From assembly GCA_913049555.1 (NCBI GenBank), contig CAJWYM010000009.1:1-61833 (forward strand): a stretch of DNA of 61,833 nt, read 5' to 3'. The notes under the pieces were generated by a model that did no database searches, was not told the origin of the DNA, and saw only the letters and a program-made list of their open reading frames with translations. Of this stretch, positions 51,385 to 60,811 are shown one piece after another. This DNA is from an uncultured Opitutia bacterium. Its GTDB lineage: Bacteria > Verrucomicrobiota > Verrucomicrobiia > Opitutales > CAJWYM01. The translations under genes and the position numbers were made by a program. The stretch's first letter is position 1. Each line of letters opens with the position of its first letter.

Positions 51385-52329
51385 ATGGCTAGCAAAACCA
51401 AACTGAAGGAGCCAAAAAAGACAACAATTTACTCCAAGAAACTTTCCATGGATCAATTGGAAACTCTTGGAGAATTACTCCATTCTAAAGGTTGGAATCA
51501 TTATGAGGTAGCCTACAGTCTATTTGCCTACAAAGGAGATAAAGTAAATGTTGTTGGCTATAAAAGTGGCAAATTAGTCGTTCAAGGTAAAAATACTGAA
51601 ACTTTTGTTCAAGATATCATTGAGGCCCAAATTACTCTGGCACCTGAGTTGGGATATGATGAGATCCTTCATCCCAGTTGGTTTGAAGATCATGCTGGTA
51701 TGGATGAAAGCGGAAAAGGAGATGTTTTTGGTCCTTTGGTTGTTTGTACAGTCATTGCAGAAGGTTCTATGATTCGGGAATGGATAGATCAGGGAATTAG
51801 AGACAGTAAAAATGTAAACAGCGATCGCAAAATAAAGAATTTGGCAAAAATCATATCCTCTACAAAGGGAGTTGTTTATAAGACAGGCTACGCCCATATG
51901 CCTAAATACAACCAATTTTATGAAAAAATTGGGAATTTAAATCGAATGTTAGCTTGGTTTCATGCAAAAGCTCTTGAGGATGCCTACAATCGAAAGAAAG
52001 TCCCTTGGGCTCTGTTAGATCAGTTTTCAAAACAACCTCTTGTTCAACGCCAGTTCAATGCTCCAGGTTTTAATTTGCGTATGCAAACGAAAGCAGAATC
52101 AGATCCTGTAGTGGCAGCGGCTTCGATTCTAGCTAGGGCTGTTTATGTTGAGCAGATGGATCGACTTTCAGAAAAGTGTGGTTTGGAACTTTCAAAAGGA
52201 GCTAGTAAGAAGGTCCGAGAGCAAATAGCAGAAATTATTTCTAAACACGGACCCCGTTCTTTGGGAGACTATGCTAAACTCCATTTTAAGCCTTGCAAAG
52301 AAGCTCTAGGGATTCCTTTAGATGGATAA
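51385..52329 (+). CDS. rnhC: ribonuclease HIII
   Basis: A 314-residue RNase that cleaves RNA in RNA-DNA hybrids. The N-terminal 95 residues form the TBP-like substrate-binding domain (MDQLETLGELLHSKGWNHYE). The catalytic domain starts with the HIII hallmark GMDESGKGDVFGPLVV (Asp107, Glu108), with RDSKNVNSDRKI and LLDQFSKQPLV, then ESDPVVAAASILARA later. The sequence is of type HIII rather than HII. It lies 29 bp after the helicase and 15 bp before the WecG-like gene. Confidence 0.92.
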   Translation: MASKTKLKEPKKTTIYSKKLSMDQLETLGELLHSKGWNHYEVAYSLFAYKGDKVNVVGYKSGKLVVQGKNTETFVQDIIEAQITLAPELGYDEILHPSWFEDHAGMDESGKGDVFGPLVVCTVIAEGSMIREWIDQGIRDSKNVNSDRKIKNLAKIISSTKGVVYKTGYAHMPKYNQFYEKIGNLNRMLAWFHAKALEDAYNRKKVPWALLDQFSKQPLVQRQFNAPGFNLRMQTKAESDPVVAAASILARAVYVEQMDRLSEKCGLELSKGASKKVREQIAEIISKHGPRSLGDYAKLHFKPCKEALGIPLDG

Positions 52330-52344
52330 ATTTTCTTTTGAGAC

Positions 52345-53076
52345 ATGTTTGACAGACAAGTTATTTTAGGAGTTTCCTACATACAAGCGGACTTAAAAAC
52401 GATTTGTGAGCAATTGGTTCAAGAGGGTGGACTATTAGTGGCACCTAGTGGGCCGGGTTTGGCTCAAGATTTCCCCGAAGACCCTTCTTATCGGGATGCC
52501 TTATTGCAGGCAGATTATGTGCTTCCTGACAGTGGATACATGGTTTTGCTCTGGAATTTATTACACAAGAAGTCTAAATTGAAGCGAATCTCTGGTTTGA
52601 AATTTCTAAAGTTCTTTCTTGAAAATGATTTCTTGGATGCGGATTCTAGTTTTTGGATAATGCCCCGATTGTATGACATGGAAGAGAACCAAAAATGGTT
52701 GAAATCAAAATCTCATTTTGTGGATGCCTCCCAATCCTACTTAGCCCCTTTTTACAATCGTAGGGGAAAGCTAGAAGACAGACCATTATTAGAGATTTTA
52801 GAATCAGAAAGACCCAAAACAGTCGTGATTAATATCGGAGGAGGCGTTCAAGAGAAATTAGGACATTACTTAATTACGAATTTGTCTTATAAACCCTCTA
52901 TTCTATGCACTGGTGCAGCATTGGCATTTTTATCTGGGGTTCAAGTTTCTATCCCATCATGGGCAGATAAATTTTATTTGGGATGGCTGATCCGATGTAT
53001 TAAAAGTCCTAGGGTATACATTCCCAGGTATTGGAAGTCTTTTTCTCTAGCCTTACGATTGCTAAAAGAGATATAA
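52345..53076 (+). CDS. WecG/TagA/CpsF-family glycosyltransferase
   Basis: A 243-residue GT26-type transferase that adds a sugar such as N-acetylmannosamine to a lipid carrier in surface polysaccharide assembly. Marks are YVLPDSGYMVLLW, VVINIGGGVQEKLGHYL and TGAALAFLSGVQVSIPSWA, then the SPRVYIPRYWKS tail that associates with the membrane. It lies in the middle of a five-gene run; its neighbours suggest cell-envelope work but not a specific polymer. Confidence 0.85.
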   Translation: MFDRQVILGVSYIQADLKTICEQLVQEGGLLVAPSGPGLAQDFPEDPSYRDALLQADYVLPDSGYMVLLWNLLHKKSKLKRISGLKFLKFFLENDFLDADSSFWIMPRLYDMEENQKWLKSKSHFVDASQSYLAPFYNRRGKLEDRPLLEILESERPKTVVINIGGGVQEKLGHYLITNLSYKPSILCTGAALAFLSGVQVSIPSWADKFYLGWLIRCIKSPRVYIPRYWKSFSLALRLLKEI

Positions 53077-53085
53077 TCGAAACAA

Positions 53086-53898
53086 ATGAATGCATCGATC
53101 CGTAAATATTTAGTCCTCTTTCTGGGTTTCTTTTTCGTTCAGTCGTTCTTATTGGGAGCCAACAATATTGAGCGTTTGGAAATTGTTCGAGAAAAAATCC
53201 GAAGTTGGATTCAATTGGAGCAAGCGGCTGCTAAATCAGAGTCCGATTGGAAAGGGCGAAAGATTTTAATGCAAGATGAAATTGCATTGCTAGTGGAGGA
53301 TAATAAAAAACTGCGAATACAAATTTCTGAGGCTACTGACTACCTTTCTAGGTCTAGAAAGGAAAGAGGATCTCTTGCCAGAAATCGAGAGCTTTTGTTT
53401 GATTCTTTAAGATCCTTAGCTCCAAAAATTAGGAATTTAGAACTTCGATGTGCCCAGATGCTTCCATGGATTCCAACGCCCTTGTATGAGCAAATTATGC
53501 CTCAAGTCACGCGTCTTCAATCGCTTCAGAATGAAAGAATTCCAATCGATCAAATCGGAGAGCGTTTTATGGGTGTGCTTAGTATTATGAAGGATGTAGA
53601 TCGCTTTAATAATACCGTTTCTCTTCACCAACAATTGATCTCAGTAGATGGCGCAACAAGTCGTGTCTATTCTGTCATTTACCTAGGATTGGGAGCTGCT
53701 TATTTTATAGATGAATCTAGGCAAAATGCTGGCTTTGGGGTCGTTGATTCCGAGGGGTGGAAATACCACAAAAGAAATGGGTTGATCCAAGAGGTTTCAA
53801 AATTTATAGAAATTTATCAAGGAATTGATCCTGCTGATTTTGTTCGTTTGCCATATCAACTCAGCACGATTGAGGAGTCTTTAAGATATGAGGATTAG
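53086..53898 (+). CDS. DUF3450 periplasmic coiled-coil protein
   Basis: A 270-residue exported protein with signal peptide (YLVLFLGFFFVQSFLLGANN) and a long helical part (about 35-115). It matches DUF3450, found next to ExbB-type channels in some TonB-energising clusters. It overlaps the ExbB-like gene by 11 bp, so the two are likely a unit. Function is unknown; a periplasmic partner of the channel is inferred. Confidence 0.8.
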   Translation: MNASIRKYLVLFLGFFFVQSFLLGANNIERLEIVREKIRSWIQLEQAAAKSESDWKGRKILMQDEIALLVEDNKKLRIQISEATDYLSRSRKERGSLARNRELLFDSLRSLAPKIRNLELRCAQMLPWIPTPLYEQIMPQVTRLQSLQNERIPIDQIGERFMGVLSIMKDVDRFNNTVSLHQQLISVDGATSRVYSVIYLGLGAAYFIDESRQNAGFGVVDSEGWKYHKRNGLIQEVSKFIEIYQGIDPADFVRLPYQLSTIEESLRYED

Positions 53899-55339
53899 AA
53901 AACGACCTTTGAGGAATCGGCTTTTATTATTTCTATTGCTCGTGCTTTCAAATGCTTCTGCTTGGAGCCAAGATTTAAAATCGGATCCAGATCAGTTTTA
54001 CTCGACGGTAAATACTTCTATTGACCTTGATTTAGCCGATAGTAAAGCCAACTATAAGGCCGTTGAGTCTGTTATTCAAAGGGAGAAAACTGGCTTGTCA
54101 CGCCAACTCTTAAGTCTTGAATCAGAGAATCAGACATTGAGAGACTCAGCAAAACAGCTAGGTTTGCAGAGAGATGGAGTTTCTCTGAGTTATGAGGATA
54201 TGAAACAGGAAATGGAGGATTTGCAAAGTTCCGTTGAGTTTATAGAAAACCTGCTAAAAGACTACAGCTCTTCTTTTCATAGAGAAGTTCCAGTGGGGGA
54301 AAAGTCTCTCTACCAAGAGCAAATGACTGCTTTGCTTTCCTTTAAAAATGAAGAGGATGTAGAACTGAAAGTTCAAGACATTGCTCAAGGATTCTTGTTT
54401 TTAGATTCCATTATGGATCGTTCTTTTAATCTGTTCGGTGGCTATTCTTATCAAAATAAAGCCATCCTTCAAAATGGTTTGGAAGCTACCGGTAATTTTG
54501 TTCAAGTGGGGCCTTATGCTTTTTTCAAACCGCTGAATGATAAAGGTGCGGGTCTTATAGATTCTACTCAGAATTATCGAGCAAGGGTGATTTTGCCAAA
54601 ACCGAAAATGAAGGAGGCTGAAATTCAAGAGGTTGTATCTACAAAACAGGGCTGGCTCTATTTTGACCCAACCCTTTACAATGCAATTGAGATTTCTCGA
54701 ATAGAGAGTAATTGGTTGGATGAAATTGAAAAAGGGGGCCTCTGGATTTTTCCAATTTTATTTTTCGCCTTGTTGTCTGTTTTAGTTGCAATTTCAAAAT
54801 TTTTCCAGATTTATACGGTCCGGAGACCTTCTTTGGCTCAGCTTAAAGAACTCTCCGAAAATCTTCAAAAAGGGGATAGAAATACGCTCGAGCAGCTAGA
54901 AGTTCTCAAGATTAAAGGACCGATTGGCGAAATGCTTCAAACTTTTGTAAAATACTCTGGAGAAAGAAAAGAGTTGATTGAAGAGATTCTCTATGAACGT
55001 CTCTTAGAAGCTCAATCTTCTCTAGAGCGGTTTCTACCTTTGATTGCTATTACTATGGCTACTGCTCCTTTACTGGGTTTATTAGGAACCGTTACTGGTA
55101 TGATTGAGACGTTCAAACAGATTATGCTGTTTGGTTCCTCTGATATGGGGAATCTTGCTGGAGGGATTTCGGAAGCTTTGGTTACGACAAAATATGGTCT
55201 GGTTTCAGCGATACCCGCGTTGATAATTCACTCTTTACTGACTCGTAAGGTGCAGGGAATTTTATCAGATATGGAAAAGATGGGCAGTTCATTGTTGAAT
55301 ACGATGCAGGTGAAAGAAAACGCTTCAGTCGACCCTTAA
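53888..55339 (+). CDS. MotA/TolQ/ExbB-type proton channel with periplasmic N-terminal extension
   Basis: A 483-residue membrane protein. A signal peptide (LLLFLLLVLSNASAWS) precedes a coiled-coil and soluble domain of about 240 residues, then the channel core: helix WIFPILFFALLSVLVAISKF (about 280-300), two more helices in FLPLIAITMATAPLLGLLGTVTGMIETF and ALVTTKYGLVSAIPALIIHSLL. The GLLGTVTGM motif is the family hallmark. This long-N-terminal type accompanies DUF3450 in marine TonB clusters. Such clusters usually go on to a second ExbB, ExbD and TonB, but the next gene here is unrelated. Confidence 0.88.
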   Translation: MRIRKRPLRNRLLLFLLLVLSNASAWSQDLKSDPDQFYSTVNTSIDLDLADSKANYKAVESVIQREKTGLSRQLLSLESENQTLRDSAKQLGLQRDGVSLSYEDMKQEMEDLQSSVEFIENLLKDYSSSFHREVPVGEKSLYQEQMTALLSFKNEEDVELKVQDIAQGFLFLDSIMDRSFNLFGGYSYQNKAILQNGLEATGNFVQVGPYAFFKPLNDKGAGLIDSTQNYRARVILPKPKMKEAEIQEVVSTKQGWLYFDPTLYNAIEISRIESNWLDEIEKGGLWIFPILFFALLSVLVAISKFFQIYTVRRPSLAQLKELSENLQKGDRNTLEQLEVLKIKGPIGEMLQTFVKYSGERKELIEEILYERLLEAQSSLERFLPLIAITMATAPLLGLLGTVTGMIETFKQIMLFGSSDMGNLAGGISEALVTTKYGLVSAIPALIIHSLLTRKVQGILSDMEKMGSSLLNTMQVKENASVDP

Positions 55340-55628
55340 ATTTTTACAAATATGGTAATTTTTATCTAAATTACAGAAAGTTTAGATGAGTGCCCGAGGA
55401 GGAATATACAAAAGAGGCCTCTTTAAATTTTCATCTCATTTATTTTTAAAACTCATCTATTAAGGTTCTCTTTTTTATTAGTTTTTAACGGATCTTTGAA
55501 ACTTAGGTTTATGGGTTCTCTCTAGATTTAATTTCTGGATGAGAAGGGAAATTTTCTTATTGTCCTATTGACACAAACCTAGAATGTGTATATATAGTAA
55601 TATTATATTAACTTATTACTATTTTTTC

Positions 55629-58028
55629 ATGAAGCCCCGAACTCTTAAAATTTTATTGATCCTTTTTAGCGTCTTTTTTCTAATTTTAGAGATTTATGGA
55701 GCCGATGTAACTTGGTCGGATTCTGGAACGAATTTTGAAACTTCTGTAAATTGGGGAGGTTCGGTGCCTATCAATGATTTGAGCGCAGATGTAGTGATTT
55801 TCTCATCTACCAACCCCTCCAATCAGCCCACTTTATCAATCGATCGTTCGGTTGGGGGCTTAAATTTATCTGGTGGAGGGTTTACATTAAAGACCGATGG
55901 GGGTTCTGCGGATACTTTGACTGTCGGTGGAAGTAATATTTTGGTCAGTGGTAGCAGTGGAGCGAATTCTATCGAATTGAATCTCTCAGGGACTGCAAAT
56001 TTAAACAAGTCGGGCACTTCCAATCTAACCCTTTCAGGCAATAACTCTTACAGTGGGGGAACGATTGTAAGCAATGGTCTGCTATTCATTGGGAGCAACG
56101 ATGCATTGGGAACTGGGACTGTCACCTTGGATACTGCCAATTCATGGAATGGACTCAGGTTCAATACAGATGGAACTTCATTGGGCAATGCCTTTGACAT
56201 TCAAGATGCGACTAGGTTCGGAGGGCAATCTGCAACCATCGCCGGAGCGATTACTTTTTCTGAATCTTCAGGAACAGTGCTTGAGTTTGATCAGTCGGGC
56301 GGCGACATCATTGAATTCTCGGGGGTTCTTCAAGACGGTGGCAGTCATGCAGGAAAAAGTGTTTCATGGAGATCGGAAACCGATGGTCCTGTTCGATTCT
56401 CTGGCAATTCGACCAACTCGCATACGGGGATTTTTCAATTTCAAGAGGGCAACTATATTGCAAATAAAAATAGCTCTGAATCTGTGAATATTAATTCTGG
56501 AAATGTTCAAGTCGCCACTTCAAGAGGAGCGGTTACCCTAACTTATCAAGCATCGAATCAAATCCATGACAATAAAAATTTGAGTTTTGGGGCTGTAGGT
56601 GGTTCTCAAGGAACCGTCAATTTGTCTGGTTCTTATTCTGAAAAAGTAAATCTAATTTCAATAAATTCAGACAGTATCTTAGACTTTGGTTCAACTGGAA
56701 CCGCCAATTATTTCCTCTTCAGTAATGATGACAATGACCCTGATGGAACCTTGACTATTAAAAATTATGAATTGGGAAGCGATGTATTTGCTGTCAGTAA
56801 TGGGCACAATGTAGATACCGATTTCTTGGAAAATATTCAGTTTGAGGGATACATTGCAGGTGCCTCTACGGGATCCACAAATCAAAGTGTCGGCAGTTAC
56901 TCTGGAACTTGGGATTCTATTGTCCCGTTTACGGCAAATGCTACTTGGGACGGGAGCTCAAATACAGATTTCAATACGGCCACTAATTGGGCCACCGATG
57001 CCAATCCAGCAAGTTCCACGACCTCTTATATAAAGTTTAGTGGAAATACGAATACAACTGTGGATTTAGACAGTGATTACACACTTGCAGTTATAGAAAT
57101 GGATTCGGATGCCTCTCAGTCCTTTACTATCAGTTCCTCTAACAACAGTGCTTTTACATTGAATAATTCAAACCCAGGACAAAATGCCAAGATCGTTCAA
57201 AATGATGACAATGACCATACGATCCAGACAAACCTAGTCTTAGGAGAGGACCTTACAATAGAGGGAACAGGATCGGGATTGATGAACCTCAGCGGTGTTG
57301 TTTCTGGGAGTACTTCCAATTGGATCAAAAATGATTCTTCCACCTTTATTATAAGTGGTGTCAATACTGCGACCGTCACTACCACAACAATCAGGGAGGG
57401 GGAACTCAGAATCAATGGGGAATGGATCAGTGATGTGATCGTTGATGGAGGAACACTCTCGGGAACTGGAATCATCAAAAAGGTTGGAGCAAGTGGAGAC
57501 ATTCAGGTCAATTCTGGCACTCTTTCCGTTGGAAATGGTACCGATTCAATTGGAATTCTTAACTTCCAAGGAACGGGCACCTCTTCTTTTAATGATGGCT
57601 CCAGCTATGTTTGGGAAATTAGTGATACTACTGCTGGAGGCGTTGATTCTAACGCTGGAACTAAGTGGGATTCTATGAGTTTTTCCGGAACCCTTGATTT
57701 TGGTTCTTTGAGCTCTGGCGGATTTACTATCAAAATAGAAAATATAGGATCCACCGGAATTAACTTTGGAAAATCCCCAGGATACAATCAATCCTACAAA
57801 ATTCTTGAGGCAGGAAGCCTGTTAAATTTTGATGAATCTTATTTCAATTTGGACAGTTCTCATTGGACCGATGGAGGAAATTGGTGGTACCATTGGAGTC
57901 TTACTAAAAGTGGAAATGCACTTTATCTGAATTATGAGGCCGTTCCAGAAGCTGGGACTTATTTTTTTGTGATTGGAATTGTTTTTATATTGGTTTTTAG
58001 AGGGTACTCCAAATTCAAAGCAAAATAA
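55629..58028 (+). CDS. PATR-repeat surface protein with VPE-type C-terminal anchor
   Basis: A roughly 799-residue exported protein. I chose ATG 55629 (PRTLKILLILFSVFFLILEIYG signal peptide). The body is made of Ser/Thr/Gly/Asn-rich beta repeats of the autotransporter-associated type, best seen in LTLSGNNSYSGGTIVSNGLL and FIISGVNTATVTTTTIREGEL. The C-terminus is VPEAGTYFFVIGIVFILVF followed by RGYSKFKAK: a VPE motif, a transmembrane helix and a basic tail, i.e. a PEP-CTERM-like sorting signal with VPE-A in place of VPEP. It is probably anchored or exported by an exosortase-type system not in this window. Role could be adhesion or matrix. Confidence 0.8.
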   Translation: MKPRTLKILLILFSVFFLILEIYGADVTWSDSGTNFETSVNWGGSVPINDLSADVVIFSSTNPSNQPTLSIDRSVGGLNLSGGGFTLKTDGGSADTLTVGGSNILVSGSSGANSIELNLSGTANLNKSGTSNLTLSGNNSYSGGTIVSNGLLFIGSNDALGTGTVTLDTANSWNGLRFNTDGTSLGNAFDIQDATRFGGQSATIAGAITFSESSGTVLEFDQSGGDIIEFSGVLQDGGSHAGKSVSWRSETDGPVRFSGNSTNSHTGIFQFQEGNYIANKNSSESVNINSGNVQVATSRGAVTLTYQASNQIHDNKNLSFGAVGGSQGTVNLSGSYSEKVNLISINSDSILDFGSTGTANYFLFSNDDNDPDGTLTIKNYELGSDVFAVSNGHNVDTDFLENIQFEGYIAGASTGSTNQSVGSYSGTWDSIVPFTANATWDGSSNTDFNTATNWATDANPASSTTSYIKFSGNTNTTVDLDSDYTLAVIEMDSDASQSFTISSSNNSAFTLNNSNPGQNAKIVQNDDNDHTIQTNLVLGEDLTIEGTGSGLMNLSGVVSGSTSNWIKNDSSTFIISGVNTATVTTTTIREGELRINGEWISDVIVDGGTLSGTGIIKKVGASGDIQVNSGTLSVGNGTDSIGILNFQGTGTSSFNDGSSYVWEISDTTAGGVDSNAGTKWDSMSFSGTLDFGSLSSGGFTIKIENIGSTGINFGKSPGYNQSYKILEAGSLLNFDESYFNLDSSHWTDGGNWWYHWSLTKSGNALYLNYEAVPEAGTYFFVIGIVFILVFRGYSKFKAK

Positions 58029-58199
58029 TTCTGAGCTTTGAATTGATTTTTTTGATCCTCAGATTTTCAACTCTAATACTGTTCTTTATTTTAAAAAGTA
58101 CCCAAGGTTAAGGACGGATCCTCTTCGAGTTTGACCATTGTTTGAAATTAAGATAATTTGAAACTTTATGAGATTTACTGAAAACCCCCGTGTAAATTT

Positions 58200-58763
58200 A
58201 TGAGTTTGGAAAAAAAATTACAAAAAGATTATGGGACTACGTCTCGTGCTAATAATTTCTATAAAAGACAGGTTTTAGATCATCTCAACAATCGTATGAC
58301 TGACTTTATTGCTCATATGGATATGATGTTTATAAGCACTGCGGACAATTCGGGCAATTGTGATAGTTCGATTCGGGTGGGAAATCCTGGGTTTTTAAAA
58401 ATTCTGGATGAAAAACGAATTGCCTATCCTGAGTATCGTGGAAATGGTGTGTATGCCAGCTTAGGGAATATCGCTGAAAATCCACATATTGGATTGTTGA
58501 TGGTCGACTTTTATAGAACCACGGTGGGACTTCATATCAACGGAAAAGCAGAAATTGTTGAAAAAATAGAGAAGTTCGAAGATCCGCTTGCCGAAAGGTG
58601 GGTTTTAGTAGAGATTGAAGAGGCTTACATTCAATGCTCCAAGCATATCCCTTTGATGGAGCGAAAGGATAAAAAGATTGTATGGAATACAGACGATGAA
58701 AAGCTTAAAGGAGGGGATTTCTTTGGAATTACAACCAAAAAGAACCCTCCATTTAAATCCTAA
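58200..58763 (+). CDS. PPOX-class FMN-binding protein
   Basis: A 187-residue protein of the pyridoxamine 5'-phosphate oxidase-like split-barrel fold: DMMFISTADNSGNCDSSIRVG, YRGNGVYASLGNIAENPHIGLLMVD and GLHINGKAEIVE. Such proteins bind FMN, heme or F420 and have mostly unproven redox roles. No metabolic partner adjoins it. It is distinct from true PdxH, lacking the C-terminal PLP-biosynthesis motifs. Confidence 0.82.
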   Translation: MSLEKKLQKDYGTTSRANNFYKRQVLDHLNNRMTDFIAHMDMMFISTADNSGNCDSSIRVGNPGFLKILDEKRIAYPEYRGNGVYASLGNIAENPHIGLLMVDFYRTTVGLHINGKAEIVEKIEKFEDPLAERWVLVEIEEAYIQCSKHIPLMERKDKKIVWNTDDEKLKGGDFFGITTKKNPPFKS

Positions 58764-58900
58764 TGGCACCCATATCCATAGAAACGTTTTTAACTTACAA
58801 TTCCATACGTTGTTTACAATTTTCATTTCAGGGCTTCAAGGAGACCTAGCTCGCTTAAAATCTTATGAAGTTCTATACAAAGTAAGAACCCTTCTTTTAC

Positions 58901-59926
58901 TTAAAATGTTTTTTGATAGGCTTGGAATAAGCGTTTTCCAATCCTAGTCTGACCTTCAGAAGTAAAATGAATCCCTTCATAAGTGGGAAGATCATCGACT
59001 TCAATCATAAAGGTTTTTGGTCTTTGTTCCAAAGTCTCAATAAGTTTTGATCGCATCTGACCCGTTATATGAAATTGAGTCAATGAAGAGAGGTTTCTAC
59101 CAACTGCCTTCATGTATAATTCCTTAAATTCTTCTTGGCTGATATTGGAGAGCCCCATTGCCGATTGTAAACGTTCGGCGGTTGTCTCGGTACTTTCGTG
59201 TGTCAGGATTTTGATTTGTTCCATCAGCTGTTCCGTGTAAGGAGTTTCTATTCTTTTGGAAAAATAGTGAGGCTCCATGATATAAATGGGTAAATCTTTA
59301 GAAGCTCCAATGTCCTCAAATAAATGATGGGCTAGTTCAATCACTCTTTTAGACCATTCAACGGCTGTCTTTATATGGTGAGAGTCTCTTTCATTTTGAA
59401 ACCACAAAAAACCGCAGATCTCATAGGGATCTTTTAACTGAGACAACCCTTCTTTGACTGTATTTAGAAGCACTGGATAGAGTGGATCTCGCTTGCGTTT
59501 CCCCTCTGGATCATGACCAGCCAAGATCATATTTTTGAGCCAATCTTCACTTTTATAATCTTTATCCCAGGCAACTACAGAAGTCCCCCCTTTCGCTTGT
59601 TTAATAATAGCGAATTGCTGCTTTGGATAGTGAGACCGAAGCTCTCTACCGAAAACAAGCTCTGGACCAAAGGCAAGTTTATCGATTCCAAATTTCTCAG
59701 CTATGCGAGGGTAGGGAGCGAGAGGTCTCCAAGCTCTTGTTCCTTGAATTTGAGTGAATTGTTGAATTCCTGGGTCGTTGATTTTGTATTTTTCTTCCAA
59801 GAGCTCTCCATTTCCTCCCCCTGCGCAATTGGATTGACCCGATAGTATGAATACTTTTGTTTTTTGGATTCCGTAGGATAAAGAGGGAATGATACATATA
59901 AAAAGAATTACTAGAAATTGAAACAT
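58901..59926 (-). CDS. secreted SASA-type carbohydrate esterase
   Basis: A 341-residue exported SGNH-fold hydrolase of the sialate O-acetylesterase-like group (DUF303/SASA). After a signal peptide (FQFLVILFICIIPSLSYG) comes VFILSGQSNCAGGGNGE with the nucleophile Ser, then FGPELVFGRELRSHYP, QAKGGTSVVAWD, and WFQNERDSHH. The tail has GIHFTSEGQTRIGKR with the catalytic Asp/His area. Such enzymes remove acetyl or similar groups from polysaccharides and fit the sulfatase-bearing lifestyle. It is unpaired. Confidence 0.82.
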   Translation of the reverse strand: MFQFLVILFICIIPSLSYGIQKTKVFILSGQSNCAGGGNGELLEEKYKINDPGIQQFTQIQGTRAWRPLAPYPRIAEKFGIDKLAFGPELVFGRELRSHYPKQQFAIIKQAKGGTSVVAWDKDYKSEDWLKNMILAGHDPEGKRKRDPLYPVLLNTVKEGLSQLKDPYEICGFLWFQNERDSHHIKTAVEWSKRVIELAHHLFEDIGASKDLPIYIMEPHYFSKRIETPYTEQLMEQIKILTHESTETTAERLQSAMGLSNISQEEFKELYMKAVGRNLSSLTQFHITGQMRSKLIETLEQRPKTFMIEVDDLPTYEGIHFTSEGQTRIGKRLFQAYQKTF

Positions 59927-60283
59927 AAGATTTTTTGGCTTAGGAGATGGTTGAACGAGTCATGAAAATTTGAAAATACAATCAACGACCCCTCTTGTAA
60001 ATTTATTTAACCAATGATTTCTCATTAAAAAGGGCTTTACTGCAAAATAGAACAAGGGTTCTTATTCAGAAACGGAAAAGTTTTTTGAGTAATTATGCAA
60101 TGGACAGGTAGTATATTGTAAATTTCCAACGTGACCCCTTTTTGATAAGCAAATGAATCATTTTTAACTTTAAATTAAGATAGAAGACAAAAATTGAATA
60201 GTATTTGGATTGATTAAAATTTAATATTATTTATTTTGAATAATTTAATGAAGTATGTATTCTAATAATTTATGGTAAATATT
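59927..60283. other. intergenic upstream of azurin, nothing recognised
   Basis: About 357 AT-rich bases between two divergently placed genes. No ORF or strong hairpin was seen. The azurin promoter should lie near its right end. Confidence 0.4.
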
Positions 60284-60709
60284 ATGAAAAAAACAACAAT
60301 CCTATTATCGCTCCTTTTAACATCGATCTGCTTCGGTAAGCAAATCGTTGTAACTTCCGACGATACAATGAAATTCAATGTTTCCGAAATTACAGTTGAA
60401 GCTGGTTCCGAAAACAAATTATTACTCAAAAACGTGGGTCAGATGCCTAAGAGCGCTATGGGCCACAATTTGGTAATTCTAAAAGCTGGAACGGACATCA
60501 ACAAATTTGGGATGGCAGCAATGACAGCTGCGGCAAGCGCTTATATCCCCCAAGATTCCAATAAAAGCGACGTAATTGCCCACACCAAGATCTTGGGTCC
60601 TAATGAATCTGATGAAATTACTTTCACACTTTCTAAAGGTGAATACCCATTCATTTGTTCATTCCCAGGTCATTATGCAATGATGAAGGGCATTATAATC
60701 AGCAAATAG
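60284..60709 (+). CDS. azurin-like blue copper protein
   Basis: A 141-residue periplasmic cupredoxin that carries single electrons. The signal peptide is MKKTTILLSLLLTSICFG (ATG at 60284 preferred over 60272). Copper ligands can be placed: His in GHNLVIL, and Cys, His and Met in CSFPGHYAMMKG. The ligand set matches azurin (Cys, two His and an axial Met), as do MKFNVSEITVEAG and KSAMGHN. Electron donors and acceptors are not in the window. It ends in its own terminator. Confidence 0.9.
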   Translation: MKKTTILLSLLLTSICFGKQIVVTSDDTMKFNVSEITVEAGSENKLLLKNVGQMPKSAMGHNLVILKAGTDINKFGMAAMTAAASAYIPQDSNKSDVIAHTKILGPNESDEITFTLSKGEYPFICSFPGHYAMMKGIIISK

Positions 60710-60730
60710 TTTTCAATTATTTATCACCCG

Positions 60731-60764
60731 AGCCGACAATTCTTAATGAGTTGTCGGTTTTTTT
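60731..60764 (+). terminator. intrinsic terminator after azurin
   Basis: CCGACAA (60733-60739) pairs with TTGTCGG (60751-60757) around an AT-rich loop, then a run of seven T. It lies 22 bp after the azurin stop. Confidence 0.88.
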
Positions 60765-60811
60765 GAGCTTATTCAACGAAAAAGACCTGAATTGCCTAAA
60801 AAAATTTTAAA

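Noticed and set aside
56000-57800. Long shadow frames on the minus strand of the PATR protein
   Set aside because: They arise from the low-complexity Ser/Thr/Gly codon use of the plus-strand gene.
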